Origin: Saccharothrix sp. NRRL B-16348
Lineage (GTDB): Bacteria; Actinomycetota; Actinomycetes; Mycobacteriales; Pseudonocardiaceae
Length of the DNA stretch: 64,000 nt
Direction: 5' to 3'
NCBI RefSeq assembly: GCF_001280085.1
Contig: NZ_LGED01000217.1
Span: 124,001-188,000 of the forward strand
Shown here: positions 17,333 to 27,448 of the stretch, piece after piece
How positions within the stretch are numbered: the stretch's first letter is position 1
Layout of the letters: every line of letters begins with the position of its first letter
The notes under the pieces: generated by a model
Told to the model about the DNA's origin: nothing
What the model saw: the letters and a program-made list of their open reading frames with translations, nothing else
The model's database searches: none
Translations under genes and position numbers: made by a program

Positions 17333-18655
17333 TCACGGGGTCCGGGCGACCGCGTCCTTCGGCTTGGCGCCCAGCGCGAGGGCGAGGAGGGCGCCGGCGA
17401 CCATGCAGGCGCCGACCAGCCACATGCCGGCGCGTTGCGTGCCGGTGAGGTCGCGGAGCCAGCCGGTGATGTACGGCGCGGCGAACCCGCTGGTGTTGCC
17501 GAGCGAGTTGATCAGCGCGATGCCGCCCGCCGCGGCCGTGCCGGACAGGAAGTTCGACGGCAGCGCCCAGAACGTCGGCAGCGCGCAGCACACGCCGACC
17601 GCGCAGACCGTGACCGCCACCATCGCGGCGTACGGGTCGCCCAGGTAGAGCGCCACGGGGATGGCGCACCCGCCGAGCAGCATCGGCAGCGCCACGTGCC
17701 ACTTCCGCTCGTTCACGCGGTCGCCGTGACGCGCCCAGAACACCATCACGGTCGCCGCGACCACGTAGGGCACGGCGGTCACCAGGCCGGCCTGCAGCAC
17801 GGTCAGCTTCGTCCCGAACTGCTGGCCGAACCCGGCGATGATGGTCGGCAGGAAGAAACCCAGCGCGTACAGGCCGTAGGCGATGGCGAAGTAGACGAAC
17901 GCCAGCCCGAGGATCCGCGGGTGCAGCAACGCCTTGCGCAACGGCCAGTGGTGCTCGGCCTCCGTGGCGCGACGCTCGGCGTCCAGTTCCGCGGCGAGCC
18001 AGCGGCGCTCGTCCTCGGCCAGCCAGGTCGCCCGCTCCGGCCGGTCGGTCAGGTAGAACCAGGTGACGACCGCGAGCAGGATCGCCGGGATGCCCTCGAC
18101 CAGGAACATGAACCGCCAGCCGGACAGCCCGAACACACCGTCGCCGTGCGCGATGAGCAGACTGGACACAGTGGACCCGATCGCCGAGGAGATCGGCACC
18201 GCCACCATGAACAACGCGACCGCCTTCGCGCGCTGCGCGGCCGGGAACCAGTACGTCAGGTAGAGGATGATCCCCGGGAAGAACCCGGCCTCCGCGACGC
18301 CGAGCAGGAACCGCAGGACCACCAGGGCGGTCGAGTTGGGCACGAAGGCCATCACGGTGGCCACCACGCCCCAGCTGATCATGATCCGGGCCATCCAGCG
18401 ACGCGCGCCGAACCGGTGCAGCGCGAGGTTGCTCGGCACCTCCAGGATCAGGTAGCCGAGGAAGAAGATGCCGGAGGCGAACCCGAACGCCGTCGCGCTG
18501 AGCCCGAGCTCCTCGTTCATCCCGTTCGGGCCGGCGAACCCGATGTTGACGCGGTCCAGGTAGTTGACGAAGTAGAGCAGCGCCAGGAACGGGAGGATCC
18601 GGACGGCGACCTTGGCGAGCACCCGGTCGCCCACGGCGGTTGATCCCATCGACAT
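17333..18655 (-). CDS. MFS transporter, anion:cation symporter (ACS) family
   Basis: About 440 aa, 12 helices. Family marks: LALLYFVNYLDRVNIGFAG in helix 1 (typical of ACS carriers for tartrate, phthalate, hexuronate and related acids), EVPSNLALHRFGARRWM in the helix 2-3 loop, and GVAEAGFFPGIILYLTYWF in helix 4. The central loop has TDRPERATWLAEDERRWL, also typical. The start is set at ATG 18655 (MSMGSTAVGDRVLAK). The frame remains open to 18718, so an earlier start is possible. It likely imports an organic acid and is controlled by the downstream GntR regulator. A weak hairpin (17327-17340) covers its stop. Confidence 0.9.
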   Translation of the reverse strand: MSMGSTAVGDRVLAKVAVRILPFLALLYFVNYLDRVNIGFAGPNGMNEELGLSATAFGFASGIFFLGYLILEVPSNLALHRFGARRWMARIMISWGVVATVMAFVPNSTALVVLRFLLGVAEAGFFPGIILYLTYWFPAAQRAKAVALFMVAVPISSAIGSTVSSLLIAHGDGVFGLSGWRFMFLVEGIPAILLAVVTWFYLTDRPERATWLAEDERRWLAAELDAERRATEAEHHWPLRKALLHPRILGLAFVYFAIAYGLYALGFFLPTIIAGFGQQFGTKLTVLQAGLVTAVPYVVAATVMVFWARHGDRVNERKWHVALPMLLGGCAIPVALYLGDPYAAMVAVTVCAVGVCCALPTFWALPSNFLSGTAAAGGIALINSLGNTSGFAAPYITGWLRDLTGTQRAGMWLVGACMVAGALLALALGAKPKDAVARTP

Positions 18656-18721
18656 GATCAAATCCAAGGCCGTGCGGCACCGTTCGTCAACCCGCGGTCC
18701 GATCATGACCGGCGTCACTGT

Positions 18722-18736
18722 TGATAACGGTTATCA
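18722..18736. promoter_or_regulatory. Perfect 15-bp palindrome TGATAACGGTTATCA, Zur/Fur-like box
   Basis: 7-1-7 perfect palindrome in the divergent gap, 51 bp before the importer ATG (18787). The layout equals that of actinobacterial Zur boxes (TGAnAAT-n-ATTnTCA). It does not match the IdeR/DmdR iron box. Related sites occur at 32788 and 32846. Confidence 0.6.
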
Positions 18737-18786
18737 GGTGCGGTTACGCTCGCGCGGTCCCCCGCCGCACAGTGATCGGCTTGCTC

Positions 18787-19895
18787 ATGGTTGTTCGCCC
18801 GCGGTCGCCCGCGTCGTCGGTCGATCGTGACCGGAGGTCGTTCACCCGTCGGTCCCGGCTGACGCAGCGTCTGACGGTCGCGGTCCTCGGTCTCGCGATC
18901 CCGGTGCTGGTGGTCGTCTCCGGCTCGGTCGGCACGGTCGAGGTCGGGGTCGCGGACGCGGCGCGGATCGTCATCGGGCACCTGGCGCCGAACGTGCCGT
19001 GGATGTCGGACGGCAGCCTGACCGTGCTGCAGGACCAGGCGGTGTGGCAGTTCCGGCTGCCCCGCGCGTTGCTGGCCGGGCTGGCGGGCGCCGGGCTGGC
19101 ACTGGCCGGCGCGATCATGCAGGTGATCGTGCGCAACCCGCTGGCCGAGCCCTACCTGCTCGGCGTGTCCTCCGGTGCGGGTGTCGGCGCGGTCCTGGTC
19201 ATCACGCTCGGCTCGGCCGCCGTCGGCGGTCTGCCGCTCGGCGCGGCGGCGTTCGCCGGGGCCCTGGTGGCCGGCGCGTGCGTCGCGCTGACCGCCCGGC
19301 ACCGCAGCGTGCTGTCGCCGACCAGGATGATCCTGTCCGGCGTCGCCCTCGGTTCCCTGTTCAGCGCGGTCACGAGCTACCTGACGCTGACGACCGAGGC
19401 CCAGAACGTGTTCAGCGTCCTGTTCTTCCTGCTCGGCAGCGTGTCCGCCGCGTCGATGGGCTCCCTGGCGGTGCCGGCGGTGGCGTTCGCGGTGGCGTGC
19501 GCCGTCGTCGGGTTCCGGACGCGGGCGATGAACGCGTTGCTGACCGGTGACGAGTCCGCGACCGCGCTGGGGGTGGACGTGAACCGGCAGCGCGGCGTCC
19601 TGCTGGTCACCGCGGCCCTGCTGACCGGGTCGATCGTGTCGGTGAGCGGGGGCATCGGCTTCGTCGGCCTGGTGATCCCGCACGTGGCGCGCATCCTGGT
19701 CGGCGCCGACCACCGGCGGATGCTGCCGGTGGCGGTGCTCGGCGGCGCGGCGTTCCTGATGCTCGCCGACCTGCTGTCGCGCACGGTCGCCGCACCCGCC
19801 GAGGTGCCGATCGGCATCCTCACCGCGGTCGTGGGCGCGCCGTTCTTCCTGTGGCTGATGCGCCGCGACACGGCGGCGCAGGCGGGACTCGACCG

Positions 19896-19899
<4 letters not shown>
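18787..19899 (+). CDS. FecCD-family metal-chelate ABC permease
   Basis: 370 aa from ATG 18787, about ten helices. Signatures: WQFRLPRALLAGLAGAGLALAG, VRNPLAEPYLLGVSSGAGVGA and GGIGFVGLVIPHVARILVG, all classical for siderophore/haem/cobalamin permeases (BtuC/FepD). It moves a metal chelate through the cytoplasmic membrane as a homodimer with the next gene's ATPase. The ORF extends to a TTG at 18721, but that would run through the palindromic operator, so ATG 18787 is preferred. It is first gene of a five-gene coupled operon. Confidence 0.93.
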
Positions 19900-20700
<801 letters not shown>

Positions 20701-20708
<8 letters not shown>

Positions 20709-21699
20709 CACACTGTCCCTGGCCGCCCTCGGCGTCAGCGCCGCGCTGGTCGCCGGCTGCGGCTCCGCGGTCACCCCGCAGACGCAGGCCACCGACGCCG
20801 GCCAGGCCGTCACGATCACCAACTGCGGCCGGGACGTCACCGTCCCCGGCGCGCCGAAGGCGGCGGTCGGGCTGAGCCCGTCGCAGACCGAACTGCTGCT
20901 GCGGTTGGGTCTGGCGGACGCGCTCGTCGGCCAGGCGCAGACGGCCACCGCGCCCCTGTCCGACGACGTGGCGGGCCTCGCCGCCGCCGTGCCGGTGCTG
21001 AGCGAGTCCGGGCCGCCGAGCCGGGAGCAGCTGCTGAACGCGCGGCCGGACTTCGTGTTCTCCCCGACCATGTACGAGTTCACCGCCGAGCAGGGCTTCG
21101 CGAGCCTCGATCAGCTCCAGCAGGCCGGTGTCACGGCGTACGTCGCCACGGGCGGGTGCGCCGACCGGCGGATGAGCGGCACGGTCGAGGACGTCTTCAC
21201 CGACCTGGAGAACCTCGGCAAGGTCTTCGCCGCGCCCGACCGGGCCGCGCCGCTGATCGAGAAGGGCAAGGCCGACCTGGCCGCGGTGGACACCGCCGTC
21301 GCGAGCCGCGCGAAGCCCACCGTCGCCCAGGTGTACCTGGAAGGCGCCACCGTGACGGCGATCGGCGCGGGCATCGAGTACGACATCATCCGCCGGGCGG
21401 GCGGCGACAACGTGTTCTCGCCCCGGGACCCGCAGTTCGCGAAGTTCTTCGCCGCGCAGATCACCCCCGAGGCGCTCGCCGCCGCGAACCCCGACGCGAT
21501 CGTGTTCGCGGTCAACGGGTCCGAGCACGAGCAGGCGACCGTGGACTTCCTGAACCGCACGTTCCCGGACATGACCGCCGTGCGCGAACGGCGGCTGATC
21601 GCGATCGACGCCGCCGACACCTACCCGGGCACCCTCGGGAACGTCTCCGTGGTCCGGGAGATCGCGGAGCGGCTGCACCCGGACGCCTTCACCCCGTGA
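20701..21699 (+). CDS. Metal-chelate binding lipoprotein (FecB/BtuF type)
   Basis: 332 aa with lipobox LVAGC near residue 20, so it is anchored outside the membrane. The two-lobed periplasmic-binding fold is shown by VTVPGAPKAAVGLSPSQTELLLRLG and ITPEALAAANPDAIVFAVNG, joined by a long helix. It captures the chelate and feeds the FecCD permease. Extra Cys residues (NCGRD, GGCADRR) may form a disulphide. It ends in a GTGA overlap with the next gene. The ligand (ferri- or zinc-metallophore, or cobalamin) is not proven. Confidence 0.9.
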
Positions 21700-23348
21700 T
21701 CCACCGCAGGCTCCTGCAGTTGGCGGGCGTCGTCGTCGGGCCGATCGCGCTGCTGGCCCTGGTGTCGGCGCTGGTGTCGGCGTGCCACGTCGCCGGAGCC
21801 GTGCTGACCGCGGCCGTCCTCGCCGATCTCGTCGGCGGGGACGGTGCCGTCGTGGCGCCGCTGCTCGGCGCCCTGGTCGGCGTCGTCGCGGTGCGGTCGG
21901 CCCTGCTGTGGCTGCGGGAAGTGGCCGCCGCCCGGTTCGGCATCGCGATCCGCACCCGGTTGCGCGGCGAGTTGTTGCGCCGCATCGCCTCGCTCGGGCC
22001 GGCGTGGGCGCAGGGCGAGCGGTCCGGCGCGATCACGCACACCGTCGTGGACGGTGTCGAGGCCCTCGACGCCTACTACAGCCGCTACCTGCCCCAGCTG
22101 CTCGTGACCTGCGTCGTGCCGGCGGCCGTCACCGGGTGGCTGTTCACCGTCTCCGTCCCGGCCGCCGCGGTCCTCGCCGTGTCGGTGACGTGCGCCGTGG
22201 TGGTGCCCCGTGGCTGGGACGCCCGGCTGCTCCGGACGGGACGAACCCGTTGGCGCGCCTACGAGAAGCTGGCCGCGGACTACCTGGAGGCGACGCAGGC
22301 GATCGGCGTGCTGCGGGTGTTCGGCGCGGGCAAGCGGACCGGTGACGCGCTCGCCGCACGCGGCGAGGAGCTGCACGGCTCCACGATGACGCAGCTGCGG
22401 GTCTCGCTCGTGGAGTCCGCCGTCAGCGCGCTCGCACTGCACCTGGGCACCGTCGCCACGATCGTCGTCGCCTGCGCCGGTGTCCTCGGCGGTGGCGCGC
22501 CCGCCGCGTCGGTGTTGCTGTTCCTGTTGTGCGCCAGGGAGTGCTTCCGGCCGGTGCTCGACCTGTCCGCCCACTGGCACGTCGGCTACCAGGGGCTCGG
22601 CGCGGTCGAGGGCATCGACGAGATCCTCACCGCGAGCCCGGCCGTCGCGGACACGGGCACGCGCGCCGAGCCCGCACGTCCGGGAGCGGGGCTCGTGCTG
22701 CGGCACGTCGGCTTCCGGTACCCGAACGGGGCGGGTGTCGACGACGTCAGCTTCGTGTGCCCACCGGGGGGCATCACCGGGATCGTCGGCCCTTCGGGCG
22801 CGGGCAAGAGCACGCTCGCCCGGCTCGTCGTCCGGCACGCCGACCCGCGGCACGGGACGATCGAGCTCGACGGCACCCCGATCACCGACTACACGCTCGC
22901 CGCGCTGCGCGCGAGCATCGGGGTCGTCGGCCAGCACACCCACCTGTTCCACGGGACCGTGGCGGAGAACCTGCGCCTCGCCCGGCCCGACGCCACGCCT
23001 GAGGAGGTGCGTGCCGCGGCCCACGTCGCGGACGCCCTCGACTTCATCGAGGCACTCCCCCGCGGCTTCGACACGGAACTCACCGAGAACGGCGCCCGGC
23101 TCTCCGGCGGCCAGCGGCAACGGCTCGCCATCGCCAGGGCCGTGCTCGCCGCGACACCCGTGCTCCTGCTGGACGAGGCGACCTCCGCGCTGGACGTCGA
23201 CACGGAGGAACGCGTCCTCACCCGGCTCGCCGAGCACTGCCCCGGCACGACCCGGATCGTGATCGCGCACCGCGAGAGCGCCCTGCGCGGCGCCGACACG
23301 ATCGTCACCATCGAGTCCGGCCGCGTCGCCGGCACGGTGGCGCGATGA
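21696..23348 (+). CDS. Exporter-type half ABC transporter, first of a pair (CydD/IrtA-like)
   Basis: 550 aa: an N-terminal six-helix type IV membrane domain (to about residue 320), then an ATPase domain with Walker A GPSGAGKST, signature LSGGQRQRLAIARA and Walker B VLLLDEATSALD. Starts at GTG 21696 inside the stop of the binding protein. It presumably dimerises with the next gene. Exporter-fold pairs sitting in siderophore importer operons are known as importers in mycobacteria (IrtAB). The siderophore-interaction domain of IrtA is missing here, so the comparison is to the fold and context only. CydDC-like thiol export is the alternative. Confidence 0.88.
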   Translation: MIHRRLLQLAGVVVGPIALLALVSALVSACHVAGAVLTAAVLADLVGGDGAVVAPLLGALVGVVAVRSALLWLREVAAARFGIAIRTRLRGELLRRIASLGPAWAQGERSGAITHTVVDGVEALDAYYSRYLPQLLVTCVVPAAVTGWLFTVSVPAAAVLAVSVTCAVVVPRGWDARLLRTGRTRWRAYEKLAADYLEATQAIGVLRVFGAGKRTGDALAARGEELHGSTMTQLRVSLVESAVSALALHLGTVATIVVACAGVLGGGAPAASVLLFLLCARECFRPVLDLSAHWHVGYQGLGAVEGIDEILTASPAVADTGTRAEPARPGAGLVLRHVGFRYPNGAGVDDVSFVCPPGGITGIVGPSGAGKSTLARLVVRHADPRHGTIELDGTPITDYTLAALRASIGVVGQHTHLFHGTVAENLRLARPDATPEEVRAAAHVADALDFIEALPRGFDTELTENGARLSGGQRQRLAIARAVLAATPVLLLDEATSALDVDTEERVLTRLAEHCPGTTRIVIAHRESALRGADTIVTIESGRVAGTVAR

Positions 23349-24988
23349 GCGGCCCGCTCCGACGCCTCCTCCCGGTCATCGCCGAGCAGCGGGCGACGTT
23401 CGGCTGGACCATCGCGGCCAACGCGGTCGTGCAGCTCGGCGCGCTGACCATCGCGGTGGCCGGCACGTGGCTCGCCGGCCGGACGGCCGCGACCGGCGCC
23501 GCGCCACTGGCGCCCGCGGCCGTCGTCCTCGCCGGTGTCGCGGTGCTGACCGCGGTGATGACGTGGCGCGAGTCGTGGGTCTCGCACGACCTGGCCTACC
23601 GGCTGATCGGCGCGCTGCGCGCCCGCGTGTTCGACCGGCTCCGGGTGAGCCTGCCCGACCGCCGCGCACCACGCCGCAGCGGCGACCTCGCCTCGGTCGC
23701 CTTCGCCGACGTCGACCGCCTCGAATGGCTCTACGCCCACACCGCGGCCCAGGCGCTCACGTCCGTCGTGCTCGTCGGGGCCACCACCACGCTGTCGCTG
23801 CTCGTCACACCGTGGCTGCTGCTGGTGTGGGTGCCGTTCGTCGCCGTGACCGCGGCGCTGCCCTGGCTGTTCGGGCGGATGGGCGCCCGGCAGGGCGCCG
23901 AGCTGACCGAGGCCGCCGCCGTGCTCAACGCCGAACTGGTCGACACCGTGCGCGGGCTGGACGAACTCAGCGCCGCCGGTGCGCTGGGCCGCCGAACCGC
24001 CGCGCTCGACCGGCACACCGACGTGCTGACCGCCGTGCAGGCGCGGATCGGCTCCCGGACGGGCGCCGAACGCGCGGTCACGGACGCCGCCCTGTCCCTC
24101 AGCGCGATCGGCGCCCTCGCGGTCTGCGCGGTGAACCTCGACGCCGTGGGCCGCGTGCTCGCACCGGTCGCGATGGTGCTGGCCACCGCCGCGCTCGGTC
24201 CCGTCGCGCAGATCTCCGACCTGCTGCGCAACCTCGGCACGCTGCGCGCGGCGGGCACGCGCATCGTCGACGTCCTCGACCGGCGCCCGGCGGTCCCCGC
24301 GGCCTCGGCGCCGCGGCGCCTGCCGGATCGCGCGGCCGGTCTCGTGTTCGACCGCGTGACGTTCCGCTACGGCGACGGGCCGCCCGCGTTGCGGGAGGTG
24401 TCGTTCACCGTCCGGCCGGGCGAGCGGGTCGCGCTCACCGGCCCGTCCGGCGCGGGGAAGACCACCTGCGCGCTGCTGGCCGTCCGGATGTGGGACCCCG
24501 ACAGCGGGCGCGTCACCCTCGACGGCGTCGACCTCGCCGACCTGGCCGACGACGACCTGCGGAATGCGATCAGCGCCGTGCCCCAGGACCCCGGCCTGCT
24601 CGCGGGGACGATCGCGACCAACATCCGGCTCGGCCGCCCCGACGCCGATGACCGCGACGTCGAGCGGGCGGCGCGCCGGGCGGGGATCCTCGACCCCGGC
24701 GCCGGTCTCCCCGCCGGGCTCGACACCGCCGTCGGCGAGTCCGGCGCCGGGCTGTCCGGCGGTCAGCGGGCGCGGGTCGCCGTGGCCAGGGCGCTGCTGG
24801 TCGACCCGCGCGTGCTCATCCTGGACGAGGCGACCGCCAACCTGGACGCCGACGCCGACGAGGCCATCACCGCCGCTCTCGCCTCGACCGGCGACGACGT
24901 CGCGGTCCTCGTCATCGCCCACCGCCCCACCACCCTCGCCCGCTGCGACCGGACGGTCGAGCTGAGGGACGGGCGGTGCGTCAGCTGA
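23345..24988 (+). CDS. Exporter-type half ABC transporter, second of a pair (CydC/IrtB-like)
   Basis: 547 aa, same plan as its neighbour: membrane domain, then an ATPase with GPSGAGKTT, LSGGQRARVAVARAL and VLILDEATANLD. The ATG overlaps the preceding stop by 4 bases. The two sequences are clearly different, which fits a heterodimer. It is the last gene of the 18787-24988 operon and is convergent with a methyltransferase gene 50 bases away. No cytochrome bd genes are nearby, which argues against a CydDC role. Confidence 0.88.
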   Translation: MSGPLRRLLPVIAEQRATFGWTIAANAVVQLGALTIAVAGTWLAGRTAATGAAPLAPAAVVLAGVAVLTAVMTWRESWVSHDLAYRLIGALRARVFDRLRVSLPDRRAPRRSGDLASVAFADVDRLEWLYAHTAAQALTSVVLVGATTTLSLLVTPWLLLVWVPFVAVTAALPWLFGRMGARQGAELTEAAAVLNAELVDTVRGLDELSAAGALGRRTAALDRHTDVLTAVQARIGSRTGAERAVTDAALSLSAIGALAVCAVNLDAVGRVLAPVAMVLATAALGPVAQISDLLRNLGTLRAAGTRIVDVLDRRPAVPAASAPRRLPDRAAGLVFDRVTFRYGDGPPALREVSFTVRPGERVALTGPSGAGKTTCALLAVRMWDPDSGRVTLDGVDLADLADDDLRNAISAVPQDPGLLAGTIATNIRLGRPDADDRDVERAARRAGILDPGAGLPAGLDTAVGESGAGLSGGQRARVAVARALLVDPRVLILDEATANLDADADEAITAALASTGDDVAVLVIAHRPTTLARCDRTVELRDGRCVS

Positions 24989-25038
24989 TCCGTGTGCTGG
25001 TACCCGCCAACACCGCGGCGACCCGAGGGACGGGCGAA

Positions 25039-25848
25039 TCACCCGATCCGTACGCCGCTTCCCACGAGTGCCCGCGCGCGGAGCACGGTGGTCGAGGCCA
25101 TCAGCGTGCGGTAGCGGGCGTGGACGGCGGCCACGGCCGGTGCGTCCAGCCCGTCGAGCGCGGCGCGGATGCCCGAGCCCATGACGAACCGCCACGCCGA
25201 GTCCGGCGTGATCGGGACGTCCCGCTCCACCAGGCGCACGGCGACCTCGCCCAACCCGATGCCGCTCAACCACCCGGCGAGCTTCACGTCGGTGTCCACG
25301 CGGGCGGCCTGCCGGGCCGACGGCGGCCGGTCGAACGTCCGCCCGGTCTCCTCGGTCAGCGCCTGGACCAGCGGGCCGACCACGTCGTCCACGCTGCCCT
25401 GCCGCCACGTGGTCACGGCGAACGTGCCGCCCGGGCGGAGCAGGCCGACCAGGTGCCCCGCGGCCGCGTCCATGTCCGGCAGGAAGAAGATGCCGAAGAC
25501 GCACTGCACCCGGTCGTACGGCAGCCCGTCGGCCGGCGCCCACCGGGTCGCGTCGGCGTGGTGGAAACGTAGCTGCGGCAACCCCTCTGCACGCTCGGAG
25601 CCCTGGTCGAGCAGTTCCCGCGCGAGGTCCACGGCGTCGACCAGCCCTTCGACGCCGACCGCCCGTGCCGCCGGGATGGCCGACGAACCCGATCCGCAGC
25701 ACACGTCGAGCACCCGTTCACCCGGTCGCGGCGGCACGGTCTCGACGGTCGCGGCGCCGACCGGGTCCCACAGCAGGGGCGTCCACTCGGCGAACTCGGC
25801 ACTGCCGTGGTCGAACGCCTGGACCACCGGGGGAATCGACTCAGCCAT
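25039..25848 (-). CDS. Class I SAM-dependent methyltransferase
   Basis: 269 aa. SAM-binding motif I is ERVLDVCCGSGSSAIPAARA; motif II/III equivalents are DAVDLARELLDQG and GLPYDRVQCVFGIFFLPD; LLRPGGTFAVTTW is the post-I/IV strand. This matches the UbiE/type 11 methyltransferase class. ATG 25848 overlaps the end of the upstream surface-repeat gene by 8 bases, so it is co-translated as the last gene of the anchored-repeat transporter operon. Its substrate is unknown. A role in modifying a metal ligand is only a guess from location. Confidence 0.9.
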   Translation of the reverse strand: MAESIPPVVQAFDHGSAEFAEWTPLLWDPVGAATVETVPPRPGERVLDVCCGSGSSAIPAARAVGVEGLVDAVDLARELLDQGSERAEGLPQLRFHHADATRWAPADGLPYDRVQCVFGIFFLPDMDAAAGHLVGLLRPGGTFAVTTWRQGSVDDVVGPLVQALTEETGRTFDRPPSARQAARVDTDVKLAGWLSGIGLGEVAVRLVERDVPITPDSAWRFVMGSGIRAALDGLDAPAVAAVHARYRTLMASTTVLRARALVGSGVRIG

Positions 25849-27448
25849 CCAGTCCTCGCCGTCGGGATCGGGTGAGCAGCGACAGCGCCGCGCCACCCGT
25901 GAGCAGCAGAACGCCGACCGCCGACACAGTACCCAGCGATCCGGCGCCAGTGTTGGCGAGCCGCGAGCCGCCCGAGGCCGCCGCGGTGGTCGTGGTCGGC
26001 GGCACGGTGCCGGTCGGGCTGGTCGTGGTCGGCGAGGTGGTGTCGGTGGGAGCCGTGCAGTCGCGGCCGAGGGCGGTGGTCGGGTCGACGTCGCCCACCG
26101 CGACGGCGTACTCGTCGGTGTCCACGACGCGCTGCCCGCCGGCGGGCGTCACGGCGACCTCGACCGTGATCCGGTAGATACCCTCCCGGGTGAACGCCCA
26201 GTTGGCGTGCGCGTGGGTGCCCGGCGCGACGGTCAGCGCGTCGGGCAGGCCGTCGGCGGAGTTCACCAGCACGGTCGGAGTGAGCCCGGTCAGGAACACC
26301 GCGAGCCGGCCGGGCCCGTCCACGGCGGACAGCGTGATGGTGACGTCGCCGTGCTCGGGGCGCAGCGACTCGGTGTTCCAGCCTGCCCAGACGATGCCGG
26401 GGATCTGCGTCTGCGGGATCAGCCACACCGGCTGGCCGGCGTCGCCCAGGAACGCGTAGGCGGGATCGGCGGGGATGGTGTTGCGGGCCTGGGGAACGAG
26501 GTGGACGACCACGTCGGCGGGCTCGCGCCAGACGGCCTTGTCCGGGCCCGCGGTGCCGTCCTTGACACGGGTGCGCAGGACGCCGTCCTCCAGCCCGGGT
26601 GCGATGAGGTCGACGTGCCCGTCATCCAGGACCACGCACGGCGTCGGCGCGCTGGTGGTGGTCGTCGCCGTAGTGGTCGATGTGGTGGTGGTCGTGGTGG
26701 TGGTGGTTGTCGTCGGGGTGGTCGTCGTGGTGGTTTCGCCCGTGCCCGGAGTCACGGTCGTGGGGTCCACCTCGCCTACCGCGATGGCGTAGGTCGCGGT
26801 GGCGCGCAACGGCGCACCGGCCGTCGTGGTGGCTTCGAGGGCGAACGTGAGCCGGTAGACGCCCTCGGCGGTGAACGTCCAGTTGGCGTGCGCGTGCGTG
26901 CCGAGCGCCACCTGGTGCTGCTGCGGCAGCGGGTTGGCGGTGTCGAAGACGCGCGGCAGCGGCTCGCCGAAGGACCCGCTCTGGAACACGGTCACCGCAC
27001 CCGGCGCCCCGCTGCCGGGCGCGTCGCCGCCGATCGCTTCGAGCGACCAGCGCACCGAGTCGGGTGCGACCTGGTCCGCGGTCAGGGACTCGGTGTTCCA
27101 GCCGAGCCACACCAGGTTGGGGTCCTGCACCTCGGGGCTGATCCAGATGTCGCTGCCCGCCGGACCGAGGAACGCGTACTCCGGCGGCTCCGGCACCTGC
27201 GTGCGGGCCTCGGGCTTGACGTGGGTGACCACCGCGGCCGGATCACGCAGCACGGGCGGGTCGACCGTGCCGTCCTTGACCCGGATCACCAGCTCGCCGT
27301 CCACGATCGAACCGGCCACCAGGTCGACGTGGCCCTGGTCGACCACGGTCGTGGCGTCCTGGGCCGAGGCCGGCACGATCGACGCGCCGACGAGCAGGGT
27401 CAGAGCCGCGGCGGCGAGCGCCAGGCCGCGGCGGTGGTGCGTGGTCAA
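25841..27448 (-). CDS. Wall-anchored protein with two choice-of-anchor M (TIGR03769-type) repeats
   Basis: 535 aa. Signal peptide, repeat 1 (about 32-205), a Thr-rich spacer, repeat 2 (about 255-440), a second Thr/Pro spacer, then a sortase signal LANTG, hydrophobic helix and RSRRR tail. Each repeat runs GHVDL...VPxxPxYAFLG...PQxQxPGIVWxGWNTES...GTHAHANWxF...YAVAVGDVDP. These repeats are known in actinobacteria as the surface-anchored domain that travels with a dedicated metal ABC transporter. The His-x-His and GHVD positions are invariant and could bind metal; that function is an inference. It overlaps both operon neighbours (ATGA with the preceding gene). Confidence 0.9.
   Translation of the reverse strand: MTTHHRRGLALAAAALTLLVGASIVPASAQDATTVVDQGHVDLVAGSIVDGELVIRVKDGTVDPPVLRDPAAVVTHVKPEARTQVPEPPEYAFLGPAGSDIWISPEVQDPNLVWLGWNTESLTADQVAPDSVRWSLEAIGGDAPGSGAPGAVTVFQSGSFGEPLPRVFDTANPLPQQHQVALGTHAHANWTFTAEGVYRLTFALEATTTAGAPLRATATYAIAVGEVDPTTVTPGTGETTTTTTPTTTTTTTTTTTSTTTATTTTSAPTPCVVLDDGHVDLIAPGLEDGVLRTRVKDGTAGPDKAVWREPADVVVHLVPQARNTIPADPAYAFLGDAGQPVWLIPQTQIPGIVWAGWNTESLRPEHGDVTITLSAVDGPGRLAVFLTGLTPTVLVNSADGLPDALTVAPGTHAHANWAFTREGIYRITVEVAVTPAGGQRVVDTDEYAVAVGDVDPTTALGRDCTAPTDTTSPTTTSPTGTVPPTTTTAAASGGSRLANTGAGSLGTVSAVGVLLLTGGAALSLLTRSRRRGLDG

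Noticed and set aside
18722..18736. IdeR/DmdR iron box
   Set aside because: Lacks the TTAGGTTAGsCTAACCTAA pattern; symmetry and spacing fit the Zur/Fur 7-1-7 layout instead.
21696..24988. CydDC cysteine/glutathione exporter
   Set aside because: Similar fold, but no cydAB nearby and the genes are coupled to a chelate importer.
22889..25702. 937-aa minus-strand open frame over the half ABC genes
   Set aside because: Arg/Gly-rich with no motifs, antisense to clear ABC and methyltransferase genes.
26640..26760. Strongly repetitive GTG/GTC stretch like a microsatellite or CRISPR-like array
   Set aside because: It is the codon run of the Thr-rich spacer in the wall protein read on the other strand; there are no spacers.
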